DNA from: UBA9619 sp964630665 | GTDB taxonomy: Bacteria > Pseudomonadota > Gammaproteobacteria > Arenicellales > UBA868 | DNA length: 47,992 nt | Assembly (NCBI GenBank): GCA_964630665.1 | Contig: CAZVVN010000017.1 | Location: forward strand, 1-47,992 | Direction of reading: 5' to 3' | Shown here: positions 1 through 7,523 of the stretch, piece after piece | Layout: every line of letters begins with the position of its first letter | Numbering within the stretch: position 1 is the first letter of the stretch | The notes under the pieces: generated by a model | What the model saw: the letters and a program-made list of their open reading frames with translations, nothing else | What the model was told of the DNA's origin: nothing | Databases searched by the model: none | Translations under genes and position numbers: made by a program

Positions 1-12
1 GCATTCGGCACT

Positions 13-702
13 TCAGAGCAGCAGTGAGCTCCAAGTCAGGATGCCGGACGCCTTGGTCTTTTCCTCATGCACCTGGCGCAGTTGCACCATAAGATGATCC
101 AGTTCCGGTGACAGCCAGTAATAGAGTTGCCGGCTGGATTGGCGGTCGATCAGGTAGCGAACGGTTTTCAGCTTCTTTCTGCGAACCATGATGATGTCGG
201 TTCCTTTCCGTCGGAACTGGTATGGTCTCAGGTGATCACCTTCGTGAACCATATAATGCGGTTCGGTTATCCCGTTGCGCAGGTCGATTCGGGCCATAAG
301 TTCGAAAGACAGTGGATCGAACACTTCTTGATCAAGTTTCAACAGATGCTCTGAACCACGTGCCTGGGCCCGGGTGACACCGCCGGAGAAGTCAAATTCG
401 ATCCGGATGATCCGGTCCGGATTATCTGTGCCGTCATGAGCGGTGTAGAGGATCGGTATGATTCTGTTCTGAGTGAACTGAAAACGGGAAGTCTCGACTG
501 CAGTACCGCGTCCTGCCAGTGAGGCCAGTCCTTTCAGGGTGGTCTTTGCTGTCAGCAGGTACTCAGAACCGTCCCGCGACAGTTCTATGGTACGTTCAGC
601 CTTGAACGCTGCACGGCTGATCGTGTAAGTCGCTGAAAAGGGTTCCAGTTCGGCACCAAGGCAAAATGCCGGTGCCAGTATCATCAACACTATTGCAGAC
701 AT
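13..702 (-). CDS. Exported DUF3108 family protein
   Basis: A 229-residue protein that begins with a short signal peptide: hydrophobic core VLMILAPAFCLG, then a likely cleavage before AELEPF. The mature part starts with the 'FSATYTISRAAFKAERTIEL' pattern and contains 'PLSFELMARIDL' and 'YLIDRQSSRQLYYWLSP', which I recognise as DUF3108, a periplasmic beta-rich family of unknown function. The reading frame continues upstream to 771, but the ATG at 702 puts the signal peptide at the N-terminus, so I chose it. The gene is divergent from the phosphatase-fold gene at 863 with about 160 bp between them. The family is often found near purine biosynthesis genes, but nothing here shows a function. Family confidence is good; function is unknown. 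Confidence 0.75.
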   Translation of the reverse strand: MSAIVLMILAPAFCLGAELEPFSATYTISRAAFKAERTIELSRDGSEYLLTAKTTLKGLASLAGRGTAVETSRFQFTQNRIIPILYTAHDGTDNPDRIIRIEFDFSGGVTRAQARGSEHLLKLDQEVFDPLSFELMARIDLRNGITEPHYMVHEGDHLRPYQFRRKGTDIIMVRRKKLKTVRYLIDRQSSRQLYYWLSPELDHLMVQLRQVHEEKTKASGILTWSSLLL

Positions 703-862
703 TACGCGGGCTTCGAGGTAATAGCCTCTGAGATGGAGACAATTCCAGTCGGAGATAAGATGCATAATCACAGGCAGTATGTGATCGGCCGCAGCCAGAT
801 GAGGTTATTCTAGGGCAAGCAGGCCGCATGTTCATATCACGGGGAAAGAGCCTGGCTGAAAT

Positions 863-1609
863 ATGAAGATCCGGATCATCACCTACAATATTCACAAGTG
901 TATCGGTGGTGTCGATCGACGCTACGCTCCAGCACGTATCGCTGAGGTGATTGCGCACTACGGGGCGGACCTCGTGCTCCTCCAGGAAGTCGCTGATCGG
1001 TCGCCACGTTCGGGTGGGGACCGGCAGGTCGATCTGCTCGGAGAGTTGCTGGGGTTCCGGCACCGCGCCTGGTTTCCGAACGTCCGGTTGCGTGGTGGGG
1101 GCGAGTATGGCAATGGAGTGCTCAGTCACTGGCGACTGACTGCATCAGAAAATGTCGATCTCACTATCGGCCCGAAGAAGCGACGCAGCGTGCTGCATGT
1201 ACGCATTCGCGTGCCCGTACACAGCCGGAAACAGGGCCGACCGCGTTCGCGCACAGTCCATCTGTTTAACGTGCACCTCGGGCTTTCCGGGATAGAACGG
1301 CGTATGCAGCTGAAAAGGCTGCTCAACAGTACTTCTGTCACTGGAATCGGTGAGCGTATACCTCTCGTTATTGCAGGCGATCTGAACGATATCTGGGGTA
1401 CGTTGGGTCGACTCGTCCTGCACCCTGCTGGTTTTCAGGGAAGTCAGGGGACAATACGGACCTTTCCGGCCTACACGCCGGTCCGGCCCCTGGACGGGTT
1501 CTACGTCAAAGGTGATCTGGAACTGGTCAATCTGATGCCCTCGAGGCTGAAGCTCGCCCGGCTGGCCTCCGATCACCTGCCGCTGGTCGCCGATCTGCTG
1601 TTACATTGA
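863..1609 (+). CDS. Endonuclease/exonuclease/phosphatase family protein
   Basis: A 248-residue single-domain protein of the EEP (DNase I-like) fold. The metal and catalytic signatures are in order: YNIH with Asn9 near the start, LLQE with Glu42, GNGVLS with Asn84, FNVHLG with His138, GDLND with Asp173 and Asn175, and the terminal SDHLP with Asp237/His238. All the expected catalytic residues are present, so it should be an active Mg-dependent phosphodiesterase or phosphatase. The substrate (DNA, RNA, phospholipid or inositol phosphate) cannot be told from the sequence. No signal peptide is visible, so it is probably cytoplasmic. It ends 3 bp before the end of the convergent MaoC gene. Confidence 0.82.
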   Translation: MKIRIITYNIHKCIGGVDRRYAPARIAEVIAHYGADLVLLQEVADRSPRSGGDRQVDLLGELLGFRHRAWFPNVRLRGGGEYGNGVLSHWRLTASENVDLTIGPKKRRSVLHVRIRVPVHSRKQGRPRSRTVHLFNVHLGLSGIERRMQLKRLLNSTSVTGIGERIPLVIAGDLNDIWGTLGRLVLHPAGFQGSQGTIRTFPAYTPVRPLDGFYVKGDLELVNLMPSRLKLARLASDHLPLVADLLLH

Positions 1610-1612
1610 TCA

Positions 1613-2080
1613 TTACAGGTAGTGACGGGTGATCCAGCGGGCCGCCAGGGCGGGCCGGTCCTGCCCTTCGACTTCAACGGTAACGTCATGATGTAGGGTC
1701 AATTCACCCGCTGTCCCTTCCTCGACAGATTTCAGGGCAAAAAGACCTCGGATTCTCGACCCCGAGCGCACCGGGGAGATGAATCGGATGCGGTCGAAGC
1801 CATAGTTTACGGACATCGTCGTCCCTTCGATCCCTGGCAGGGTCGACTCCACCATCTGTGTGAGATGTGAGAGCGTCAGAAATCCGTGCGCAATGGTGCT
1901 GTTAAATGGGGTTTCCGTCTTGGCCCGCCCCGGGTCAACGTGGATGAACTGGTGATCATTGGTGATCCGGGCAAAATCATCAATCATACTTTGCGGCAGA
2001 ACGATCCACTCGGAGACCATCGGCTCCTGCCCAGGTATGGTTCTGAGTTCCTCGACAGAAATGGTTTGCTTTCGGATCAT
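1613..2080 (-). CDS. MaoC-type (R)-specific enoyl-CoA hydratase
   Basis: A 155-residue hot-dog fold protein. Residues 35-50 (DFARITNDHQFIHVDP) carry the Asp42/His47 catalytic pair of the (R)-hydratase motif, followed by the conserved AHGFLTLSHL segment. Family members hydrate trans-2-enoyl-CoA to (R)-3-hydroxyacyl-CoA, feeding polyhydroxyalkanoate synthesis or fatty-acid oxidation. The start at 2080 has a good ribosome-binding site (GGAGA about 5 nt upstream). It stands alone, divergent from the M50 protease gene and convergent with the EEP gene, so its pathway is not given by neighbours. A 3-hydroxybutyryl-CoA dehydrogenase lies about 20 kb away. Confidence 0.85.
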   Translation of the reverse strand: MIRKQTISVEELRTIPGQEPMVSEWIVLPQSMIDDFARITNDHQFIHVDPGRAKTETPFNSTIAHGFLTLSHLTQMVESTLPGIEGTTMSVNYGFDRIRFISPVRSGSRIRGLFALKSVEEGTAGELTLHHDVTVEVEGQDRPALAARWITRHYL

Positions 2081-2243
2081 AGGGTCTCCAGGTGCTGGCC
2101 GGACGGTGATCAGGGTATCTGGAATCCGGTCGCGGGCTACTCTAGCGTAAAATGCGCGTTTGCTCGAAAGGCATCAGAGCGCTGTGACACGCACAAATCA
2201 CCGTGCACGCTCGAGTTTCACCATTTAAGGTTGCTATTGAACG

Positions 2244-2885
2244 ATGATTGAGCTTCTTTATCAGGGACAATGGGTCCTGTTCTGTGTCATCCTGAGCGCG
2301 CTGGTGTTGTCCCTGTCCTGTCATGAGTTCGGTCATGCCTGGGTCGCCCGGCGTTGCGGTGATAACACAGCACAGCGGGCGGGACGCCTCACCCTCAATC
2401 CGCTCGCCCACATCGACCCCATGGGATTGTTGATGGTAATGATCGTGGGGTTCGGTTATGCAAAGCCTGTGCCGACTGATCCTCGCCGATTTACCTCTCG
2501 CTACGCCGAATTGCTGGTTGCCGCTGCAGGTCCGGCAATGAATTTCGTGCTGGCACTTGTTGCCGTCAATATCTATCTACAGGGACTGCGCTTTGGCTGG
2601 TATGGACCTTTCGATGGTCTGCCACAAAGTTTGCTCTTTGTTGCGCGGGTAAACCTGTTGTTGATGATCTTTAACCTGTTGCCGATCGGTGCGCTGGATG
2701 GGCACTATATCCTCCCTTATTTCCTGCCCCGAGGACTTTCTCAACGGTATCGGTATTTCAATGCGCGCTATGGTAATCTGGTGCTACTTGCACTGATCGG
2801 GCTCGCTGTACTGGGTGTGCCGGTGCTTGAAGGTGTCTGGAGAGTCAGTGACGCACTGTTGCCCATGGTAGCCCTGGCCTGGTGA
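2244..2885 (+). CDS. Site-2 protease (M50) family membrane protein
   Basis: A 213-residue polytopic membrane protein. The zinc motif HEFGH lies at residues 27-31 inside the first hydrophobic segment. The third ligand is in the later NLLPIGALDG segment (Asp152), the counterpart of the usual NPDG-type motif. It is a short M50 protein without PDZ or CBS domains, like the many small M50B members found beside tryptophanyl-tRNA synthetase or ScpA/B genes. It should cut a substrate within the membrane, but the substrate is unknown. Its TGA overlaps the GTG start candidate of the next gene (GTGA), suggesting translational coupling with the methyltransferase. Confidence 0.85.
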   Translation: MIELLYQGQWVLFCVILSALVLSLSCHEFGHAWVARRCGDNTAQRAGRLTLNPLAHIDPMGLLMVMIVGFGYAKPVPTDPRRFTSRYAELLVAAAGPAMNFVLALVAVNIYLQGLRFGWYGPFDGLPQSLLFVARVNLLLMIFNLLPIGALDGHYILPYFLPRGLSQRYRYFNARYGNLVLLALIGLAVLGVPVLEGVWRVSDALLPMVALAW

Positions 2886-3562
2886 CAGACCGCTATTGTT
2901 TTGCTGGTAGAACAATGAAGAGCAAGGGTAAACCGGTTTCAGGCGAGGCCTCGACGCTTCTCAAACGGGCCTATGCGCTGAGTGGAGCCGAAGATGCCCA
3001 GCAGCTGTACAGGGACTGGGCATCGACCTATGACCAACACCTTGAACAGGATCTTCGCTATATTGCGCCAGCTCTGATTGCAGCGATGCTGGCGGAAGTA
3101 GTGCAAGATCGGACCGCACGAATCCTCGATGTAGGGTGTGGCACAGGTCTGGTAGGTGAGTGCCTGATGAACCAGGGCTTCAGCGCGATAGACGGACTGG
3201 ATTTTTCTCCGGAAATGCTCGCCCGGGCGGAACGCAAAACCTGCTACAGGCACCTTGTCGAAGGTGATCTGAATGCAGCACTGGATATTCCCAGCCAGAC
3301 CTACGATGGTGTGATTTCCTGCGGCACTTTTACCCATGGCCATGTACAGGCAAATGCTCTGGATGAGATCGTCAGAGTACTGAAACCTTCGTGCTACCTG
3401 GCGTGTACCGTGCACTGTGACATCTGGGTCTCGGCAGGGTTTGATTCAAGAATCGCATCACTCATAAAAAATGAGGTCATTGTCTTGAGTCGGCAACAAA
3501 AGGCACCATACTATGAATGTTCCGAGGCCGACGGTAATTACTGCCTGATCCGAAAGCTGTGA
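2882..3562 (+). CDS. Class I SAM-dependent methyltransferase
   Basis: A 226-residue Rossmann-fold methyltransferase. SAM-binding motif I is ILDVGCGTGLVGECL, followed by GLDFSPEMLARA (motif II region) and the 'VISCGTFTHGH...EIVRVLKP' motif. The N-terminal segment 'AQQLYRDWASTYDQHL' resembles the start of UbiE/malonyl-CoA-O-methyltransferase-like enzymes. The substrate cannot be assigned. Two starts are possible: GTG at 2882, overlapping the protease stop, or ATG at 2915 (MKSKGK). The first 11 residues are not conserved in character, so the ATG may be the real one. It precedes the SRP RNA gene. Confidence 0.8.
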   Translation: MTDRYCFAGRTMKSKGKPVSGEASTLLKRAYALSGAEDAQQLYRDWASTYDQHLEQDLRYIAPALIAAMLAEVVQDRTARILDVGCGTGLVGECLMNQGFSAIDGLDFSPEMLARAERKTCYRHLVEGDLNAALDIPSQTYDGVISCGTFTHGHVQANALDEIVRVLKPSCYLACTVHCDIWVSAGFDSRIASLIKNEVIVLSRQQKAPYYECSEADGNYCLIRKL

Positions 3563-3602
3563 GATCTGCGGTCAAGTATCTCTGCCGGTGTCCTCGGCTG
3601 GA

Positions 3603-3611
3603 TGCTAGAAT
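3603..3611 (+). promoter_or_regulatory. Extended -10 promoter element for ffs
   Basis: TGCTAGAAT is a good extended -10 (TGn plus TAGAAT at 3606-3611), placing a transcript start near 3618, about 40 nt before the SRP RNA body. The discriminator after it is GC-rich (CGTCCGCG), as in many growth-rate-controlled stable RNA promoters. I find no convincing -35 hexamer at 16-18 bp, which an extended -10 can tolerate. Confidence 0.5.
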
Positions 3612-3658
3612 CGTCCGCGAACCCCTTGTGGCAGGAGCGCTGCCTATGGCCGTTTATG

Positions 3659-3770
3659 GCGGCGGCAGCCGGTCTCCCCGGTGGCGATAGATTGTGAACC
3701 CGGTCAGGTCCGGAAGGAAGCAGCCGTAGCAGTTGAATCGGGTGCCGGGGCGGGGCTGGCTGGCGCCGTC
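3659..3770 (+). ncRNA. ffs: 4.5S RNA, small bacterial signal recognition particle RNA
   Basis: The invariant apical region of SRP RNA, GGTCAGGTCCGGAAGGAAGC, is present at 3702-3721 and is followed by AGCC. It includes the GGAA tetraloop and the symmetric internal loop that binds Ffh. The flanks pair into the long hairpin typical of the ~110-nt gammaproteobacterial form: GGCGGCAGCCGG near 3659-3672 against GGCTGGCTGGCGCCG near 3754-3768. There is no Alu domain. The position just upstream of dnaX matches the conserved ffs-dnaX order. The mature ends are approximate. No terminator is visible before dnaX, so the RNA may be processed from a longer transcript. Confidence 0.93.
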
Positions 3771-3828
3771 TCCAGACACCGGGCACCATCACCAGGAAGT
3801 GCTTTAAAACCTTGAGCGATCGACCCTG

Positions 3829-5466
3829 ATGAGTTATCTGGCACTGGCCCGGAAATGGCGGCCACGTGGCTTCGATGAAGTCGTTGGTCAGGAGCATGTT
3901 GTGTCCGTTCTAACCAGCGCGTTGGACAATGATCGAGTTCATCATGCGTTCCTGTTTACCGGTACCCGCGGCGTAGGTAAGACGACCCTGGCCCGATTGC
4001 TTGCCAAGTCGCTCAACTGTGAGGAGGGCGTGAGTTCCAGACCTTGCCAGGCCTGCTCTGCCTGCCGGGGGATTGATGAGGGCCGCTTCATTGACCTGCT
4101 GGAGGTCGATGCCGCCTCCCGTACCAGAGTCGACGACACGCGGGAGATTCTTGACAACGTGCAATACACGCCGACTCAGGGCCGTTGCAAAGTTTACCTG
4201 ATCGACGAGGTCCACATGCTGTCCGGCCACAGCTTCAACGCCCTCTTGAAGACCCTGGAGGAACCTCCCGGACACGTCAAATTCCTGCTGGCGACCACCG
4301 ACCCACAGAAGCTGCCGGCAACCATTCTGTCACGCTGCCTCCAGTTCAATCTGCGGGCGCTACAGCCGGAGCAGATTGTCGGTCAGCTGGAAAAGATTCT
4401 GTCTGCAGAGAAGATCACCCATGATACCGCGGGCCTCGAGGTGCTCGCGCGGGCCGCGTCGGGCAGTATGCGCGACGCGTTGAGCCTTCTCGACCAGGGC
4501 ATCGCTTTTGGAGCCGGTTGTGTTTCAGCCGAAGAAATGCGGGAGATGCTGGGCATGATTGACACGCGTTATGTTGAAGAGATACTGCGCGGGCTTGCTG
4601 CCGGCGATGGGCCCGCGGTCATGGCGGCTTGCGACGCGATGTCTTTAAGGGCATTGGACTATATGGCGGTGTTGGATGACCTCATGCTCGTCCTGCAGGA
4701 TATATCACTGTACCAGACAGTGCCTGACGTCCTGGCTGCTAAAGGAGTCGATACCAGCCTGGTGGCAGACCTCGCTGATCAGATGACTCCTGAGGACGTT
4801 CAGCTTTACTACCAGATCGGTTTGATCTCAAAAAAGGACTTGCCACTAGCGCCGGATCCAGCAACAGGTTTTCAGATGTCTGTGCTGCGGATGCTGGCAT
4901 TCAGACCGGACGGTGCGGGCAACTCACCCATCAGACCGCTAAAGAAAACAGATTCTTCCCAGACTTCGCAGTCTCGAAGCGCTTCCTCAATTGCGCCAGA
5001 CAGTTCCGGCGCCAGGGAAACGAATGTACCTGACGGTTCCGCGAATCCGTCGGACCTGGCGCAACCCGGTGTTTGGGCAGCCCTGGTCACGGATTCGGAC
5101 CTAGGAGGAATCACCCGGGAACTGGCCATGAACCTGTCTCCCAATCGCTTTGCAGGGCGGACTCTGGAGGTTTCTCTGGCGGATTCTCTTGGCCATTTGT
5201 TCAGTCCATCACGCCTGGGTGCAATCGAGAAGAGTCTCGGCAGTGCACTTGCTGGAACACTACGACTCAAGGTGGTCGAAGCTGAGCCCGGTGGTGTAGC
5301 AGAGACGCCGGCGGCAAGCAAAAAACGCAAGGCTGAAGGCGCGAGAGTAGAGGCCTACGAGAACCTTATGAATGATCCAGCCGTACAGGACATCATGGAC
5401 GTGTTTGACGCAACTGTCGTGCCTGATTCAGTGAGGCCCGGCAACCACAAAGGAACAGAAGAATGA
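3829..5466 (+). CDS. dnaX: DNA polymerase III subunits gamma and tau (clamp loader ATPase)
   Basis: A 545-residue DnaX that starts MSYLALARKWRP, the canonical N-terminus. The AAA+ domain has Walker A GTRGVGKTT at about residues 45-53, a zinc module with Cys64, Cys73, Cys76 and Cys79, Walker B LIDEVHML near 125 and the sensor/arginine-finger region ATILSRCLQF. Domain III (oligomerisation) ends near VLRMLAF (about residue 360). A low-complexity Ser/Pro linker and a short tau-type C-terminal domain follow, so it is somewhat shorter than the 643-residue E. coli tau. An in-phase A AAA AAG heptamer lies at 4830-4836. The stop overlaps the ybaB start (ATGA), so dnaX, ybaB and recR form an operon. 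Confidence 0.97.
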   Translation: MSYLALARKWRPRGFDEVVGQEHVVSVLTSALDNDRVHHAFLFTGTRGVGKTTLARLLAKSLNCEEGVSSRPCQACSACRGIDEGRFIDLLEVDAASRTRVDDTREILDNVQYTPTQGRCKVYLIDEVHMLSGHSFNALLKTLEEPPGHVKFLLATTDPQKLPATILSRCLQFNLRALQPEQIVGQLEKILSAEKITHDTAGLEVLARAASGSMRDALSLLDQGIAFGAGCVSAEEMREMLGMIDTRYVEEILRGLAAGDGPAVMAACDAMSLRALDYMAVLDDLMLVLQDISLYQTVPDVLAAKGVDTSLVADLADQMTPEDVQLYYQIGLISKKDLPLAPDPATGFQMSVLRMLAFRPDGAGNSPIRPLKKTDSSQTSQSRSASSIAPDSSGARETNVPDGSANPSDLAQPGVWAALVTDSDLGGITRELAMNLSPNRFAGRTLEVSLADSLGHLFSPSRLGAIEKSLGSALAGTLRLKVVEAEPGGVAETPAASKKRKAEGARVEAYENLMNDPAVQDIMDVFDATVVPDSVRPGNHKGTEE

Positions 5467-5783
5467 AAGGACCGTTGGGCAATATCATGAAGCAGGCCCA
5501 GGCCATGCAGGAGAACCTCAAGAAAGCCCAGGAGGAACTGGCTGGGATCGAAGTTGAAGGAGGCGCCGGTGGGGGCCTGGTCGAGGTGGTTATGACCTGT
5601 CGCTACGATATTCGGCGGGTCACGATCGATGACAGCCTGATGGGGGACGACAAAGAGGTGCTGGAAGACCTGGTCGCTGCAGCAGTTAACGATGCCGTGC
5701 GCCGGGTCGAAAAAACCAGCCAGGAAAAGATGGGCGGTCTGGCTTCCGGGTTGAACATCCCGGGACTCAACCTGCCGAGTTGA
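5463..5783 (+). CDS. ybaB: YbaB/EbfC family nucleoid-associated protein
   Basis: A 106-residue protein of the YbaB/EbfC family, which forms tweezer-like dimers that bind DNA. It begins 'MKGPLGNIMKQAQAMQENLKKAQEELAGIEVEG' (shown here in two parts: MKGPLGNIMKQAQAMQEN and LKKAQEELAGIEVEG), a coiled-coil helix followed by the glycine-rich turn and the beta sheet (VEVVMTCRYDIRRVTIDDSL). The C-terminal tail is LPGLNLPS-like, as in other members. It overlaps the dnaX stop by 4 bp, has an AAGGA ribosome-binding site inside dnaX, and is 3 bp from recR. The dnaX-ybaB-recR order supports the call. Confidence 0.95.
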   Translation: MKGPLGNIMKQAQAMQENLKKAQEELAGIEVEGGAGGGLVEVVMTCRYDIRRVTIDDSLMGDDKEVLEDLVAAAVNDAVRRVEKTSQEKMGGLASGLNIPGLNLPS

Positions 5784-5786
5784 AAG

Positions 5787-6410
5787 ATGAACAACGGGCA
5801 CGCCATTGACCGCCTCAAGCAGGCGTTACGTCGTCTGCCAGGCGTTGGACCGAAGACAGCTCAGCGAATGGCATTCTATCTGCTGGAGCGCGACCGGGAT
5901 GGTGCCCGTGCGCTCGCTGACGCACTTCGTGAAGCAACCGCCAGCGTCGAACATTGCCAGCGCTGTAACAATTTCAGCGAGACGGAGTTGTGCCAGATCT
6001 GTGCTTCGGGAAAGCGTGATGAATCTCTTTTGTGCGTGGTTGAGACACCGGCAGACTTGGATACGATCGAACAGGCGGGGGCCTATTCGGGTTATTACCT
6101 GGTGTTGATGGGCCATTTGTCACCGCTGGACGGCGTGGGTCCAGAGGATCTTGCCATCGATCATTTGATGAAGATCGTGTCTCAAAATGCCGTTCAGGAG
6201 GTGATACTCGCGACCAATCTGACGATGGAGGGAGAAGCAACCGCCGACCATTTATCGGATCTTCTGGGTCGATCCAGTGTCAGTGTCAGTCGCCTGGCTC
6301 GGGGTGTACCGGTCGGTGGAGAATTGGAATACATGGATGCCAATACTCTCAACCAGGCATTCAACGATCGCCGTACCCTCCAGGCCTCATCATCCGGCGA
6401 TAGCGTTTAA
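5787..6410 (+). CDS. recR: Recombination mediator protein RecR
   Basis: A 207-residue RecR, close to the usual 200. Parts in order: helix-hairpin-helix (RRLPGVGPKTAQRMAFYLL, residues about 11-29), a zinc finger with the pattern CQRC...CQIC, then the TOPRIM domain (LCVVETPADLDTIEQAG...YLVLMG) and the C-terminal ATNLTMEGEATA segment. RecR acts with RecO and RecF to load RecA on SSB-coated gaps. It is the last gene of the dnaX operon and ends about 70 bp before the convergent hydrolase gene. Confidence 0.97.
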   Translation: MNNGHAIDRLKQALRRLPGVGPKTAQRMAFYLLERDRDGARALADALREATASVEHCQRCNNFSETELCQICASGKRDESLLCVVETPADLDTIEQAGAYSGYYLVLMGHLSPLDGVGPEDLAIDHLMKIVSQNAVQEVILATNLTMEGEATADHLSDLLGRSSVSVSRLARGVPVGGELEYMDANTLNQAFNDRRTLQASSSGDSV

Positions 6411-6482
6411 AGACGATCAACCGGGCAGTTCTGGGTGTGGTCACCAGCCGTAGAGATCTTTTGCGAACAGTCGGTTGAGGAG

Positions 6483-7523
6483 TCAGTTGCACTTGCCTGT
6501 CAGGTGAGTGAAGAAGACCGTCAGCCGTCGCTCCAGCCAGTATTCTGTGCACCAAGGTAGTGGGCCTGCTACAAATCCTAGGTGACCGCCACGGGCTGCC
6601 AGTTCCAGTTGTACGCCCGGCCCGAGTTCATGCTCCTCGGGTATTTGTTCCGCTCCCATGAACGGATCATCGTAGCTTTGCACGATCAGCGTCCGGGTGG
6701 TGATCTGTGGCAGATACTGACGGCAGCTGTCCTTGGCGTAGTAGTCGTCAGCACCTGCAAATCCGTGCAGAGGGGCAGTGCCCAGCTCGTCAAATTCGCG
6801 AAAGGTGGTGGTCTCCAGCAGACGCTTGATATCCAGGTGCCTGGGATACTGTGTTGCTTTTTGCCGGGCGGTCTTCTTCATTGCGCCTACCAGCCAGTGC
6901 TGGTAGATCCTGGAAGTGCCTTTCTCCAGACGTTTTGCACAACTCGCGAGGTCAAAAGGCACTGACACGGCAGCCGCACCGGACAAAACGGACGAATCGG
7001 CCTGTTCTCCCAGTAGTTTCAGCAACATGTTGCCCCCGAGTGAGAACCCTGTGGCAAATAGCGCTACCTCAGGGTAGTGATGACGGAGCCAGCCGATAAC
7101 GAAGTCTGGATCGCCCGTTTCACCAGCGTGGTAGGTGCGGGGCAGCCGGTTGATGTCACCACTGCAACCACGATAATGCATGACGCAGGATCTAAAACCA
7201 GCGCTGCTCAGAACCGAACACAGGCCGCGCACATAGTGGGATTGTGAGGAGCCTTCCAGCCCGTGGAGCACCAGGACCAGAGGCCGTCCGGAATCTTCGG
7301 GGCCGGTCCAGTCTAGGTCGAGGAAGTCTCCGTCTGGAAGCTCAAGTCTCTGACGGCTGAATCGTGGTCGAAGGTGGTGCCGTGCCAGCATCGGCCACAG
7401 GGTCTGCAAGTGCGGGTTTCTGCACCACCAGGCCGGACGAAAGGCGGCCGGTACGCGTGCCCCAACCCCCTGGCGGCAGCCATTACCCCGGGTGCGGGGC
7501 AGGTCAGGCGTCGCCGTCGGCAA
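6483..7523 (-). CDS. YheT-like alpha/beta hydrolase
   Basis: A 346-residue alpha/beta hydrolase of the YheT/COG0429 family. It has the family N-terminal pattern 'FRPAWWCRNPHLQTLWPML', the oxyanion region VLVLHGLEGSSQSHY, the nucleophile elbow GFSLGGN (Ser in GxSxG) and the late 'AARGGHLGFV' catalytic His. An Asp in the 'SYDDPFMG' segment completes the triad. Substrate unknown; probably a cytosolic esterase or lipase. The only sensible start is TTG at 7523, because the first in-frame ATG lies inside the conserved NPHLQTLWPM motif. This makes it overlap the dihydroorotase gene by 20 bp, so the two are probably co-transcribed and translationally coupled. Confidence 0.85.
   Translation of the reverse strand: MPTATPDLPRTRGNGCRQGVGARVPAAFRPAWWCRNPHLQTLWPMLARHHLRPRFSRQRLELPDGDFLDLDWTGPEDSGRPLVLVLHGLEGSSQSHYVRGLCSVLSSAGFRSCVMHYRGCSGDINRLPRTYHAGETGDPDFVIGWLRHHYPEVALFATGFSLGGNMLLKLLGEQADSSVLSGAAAVSVPFDLASCAKRLEKGTSRIYQHWLVGAMKKTARQKATQYPRHLDIKRLLETTTFREFDELGTAPLHGFAGADDYYAKDSCRQYLPQITTRTLIVQSYDDPFMGAEQIPEEHELGPGVQLELAARGGHLGFVAGPLPWCTEYWLERRLTVFFTHLTGKCN

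Noticed and set aside
6417..6478. TCAACCG...CGGTTGA repeat and a CTGG/CCAG hairpin between convergent recR and the hydrolase
   Set aside because: Could act as a terminator, but the stems are short or far apart and the T-run is only four bases.
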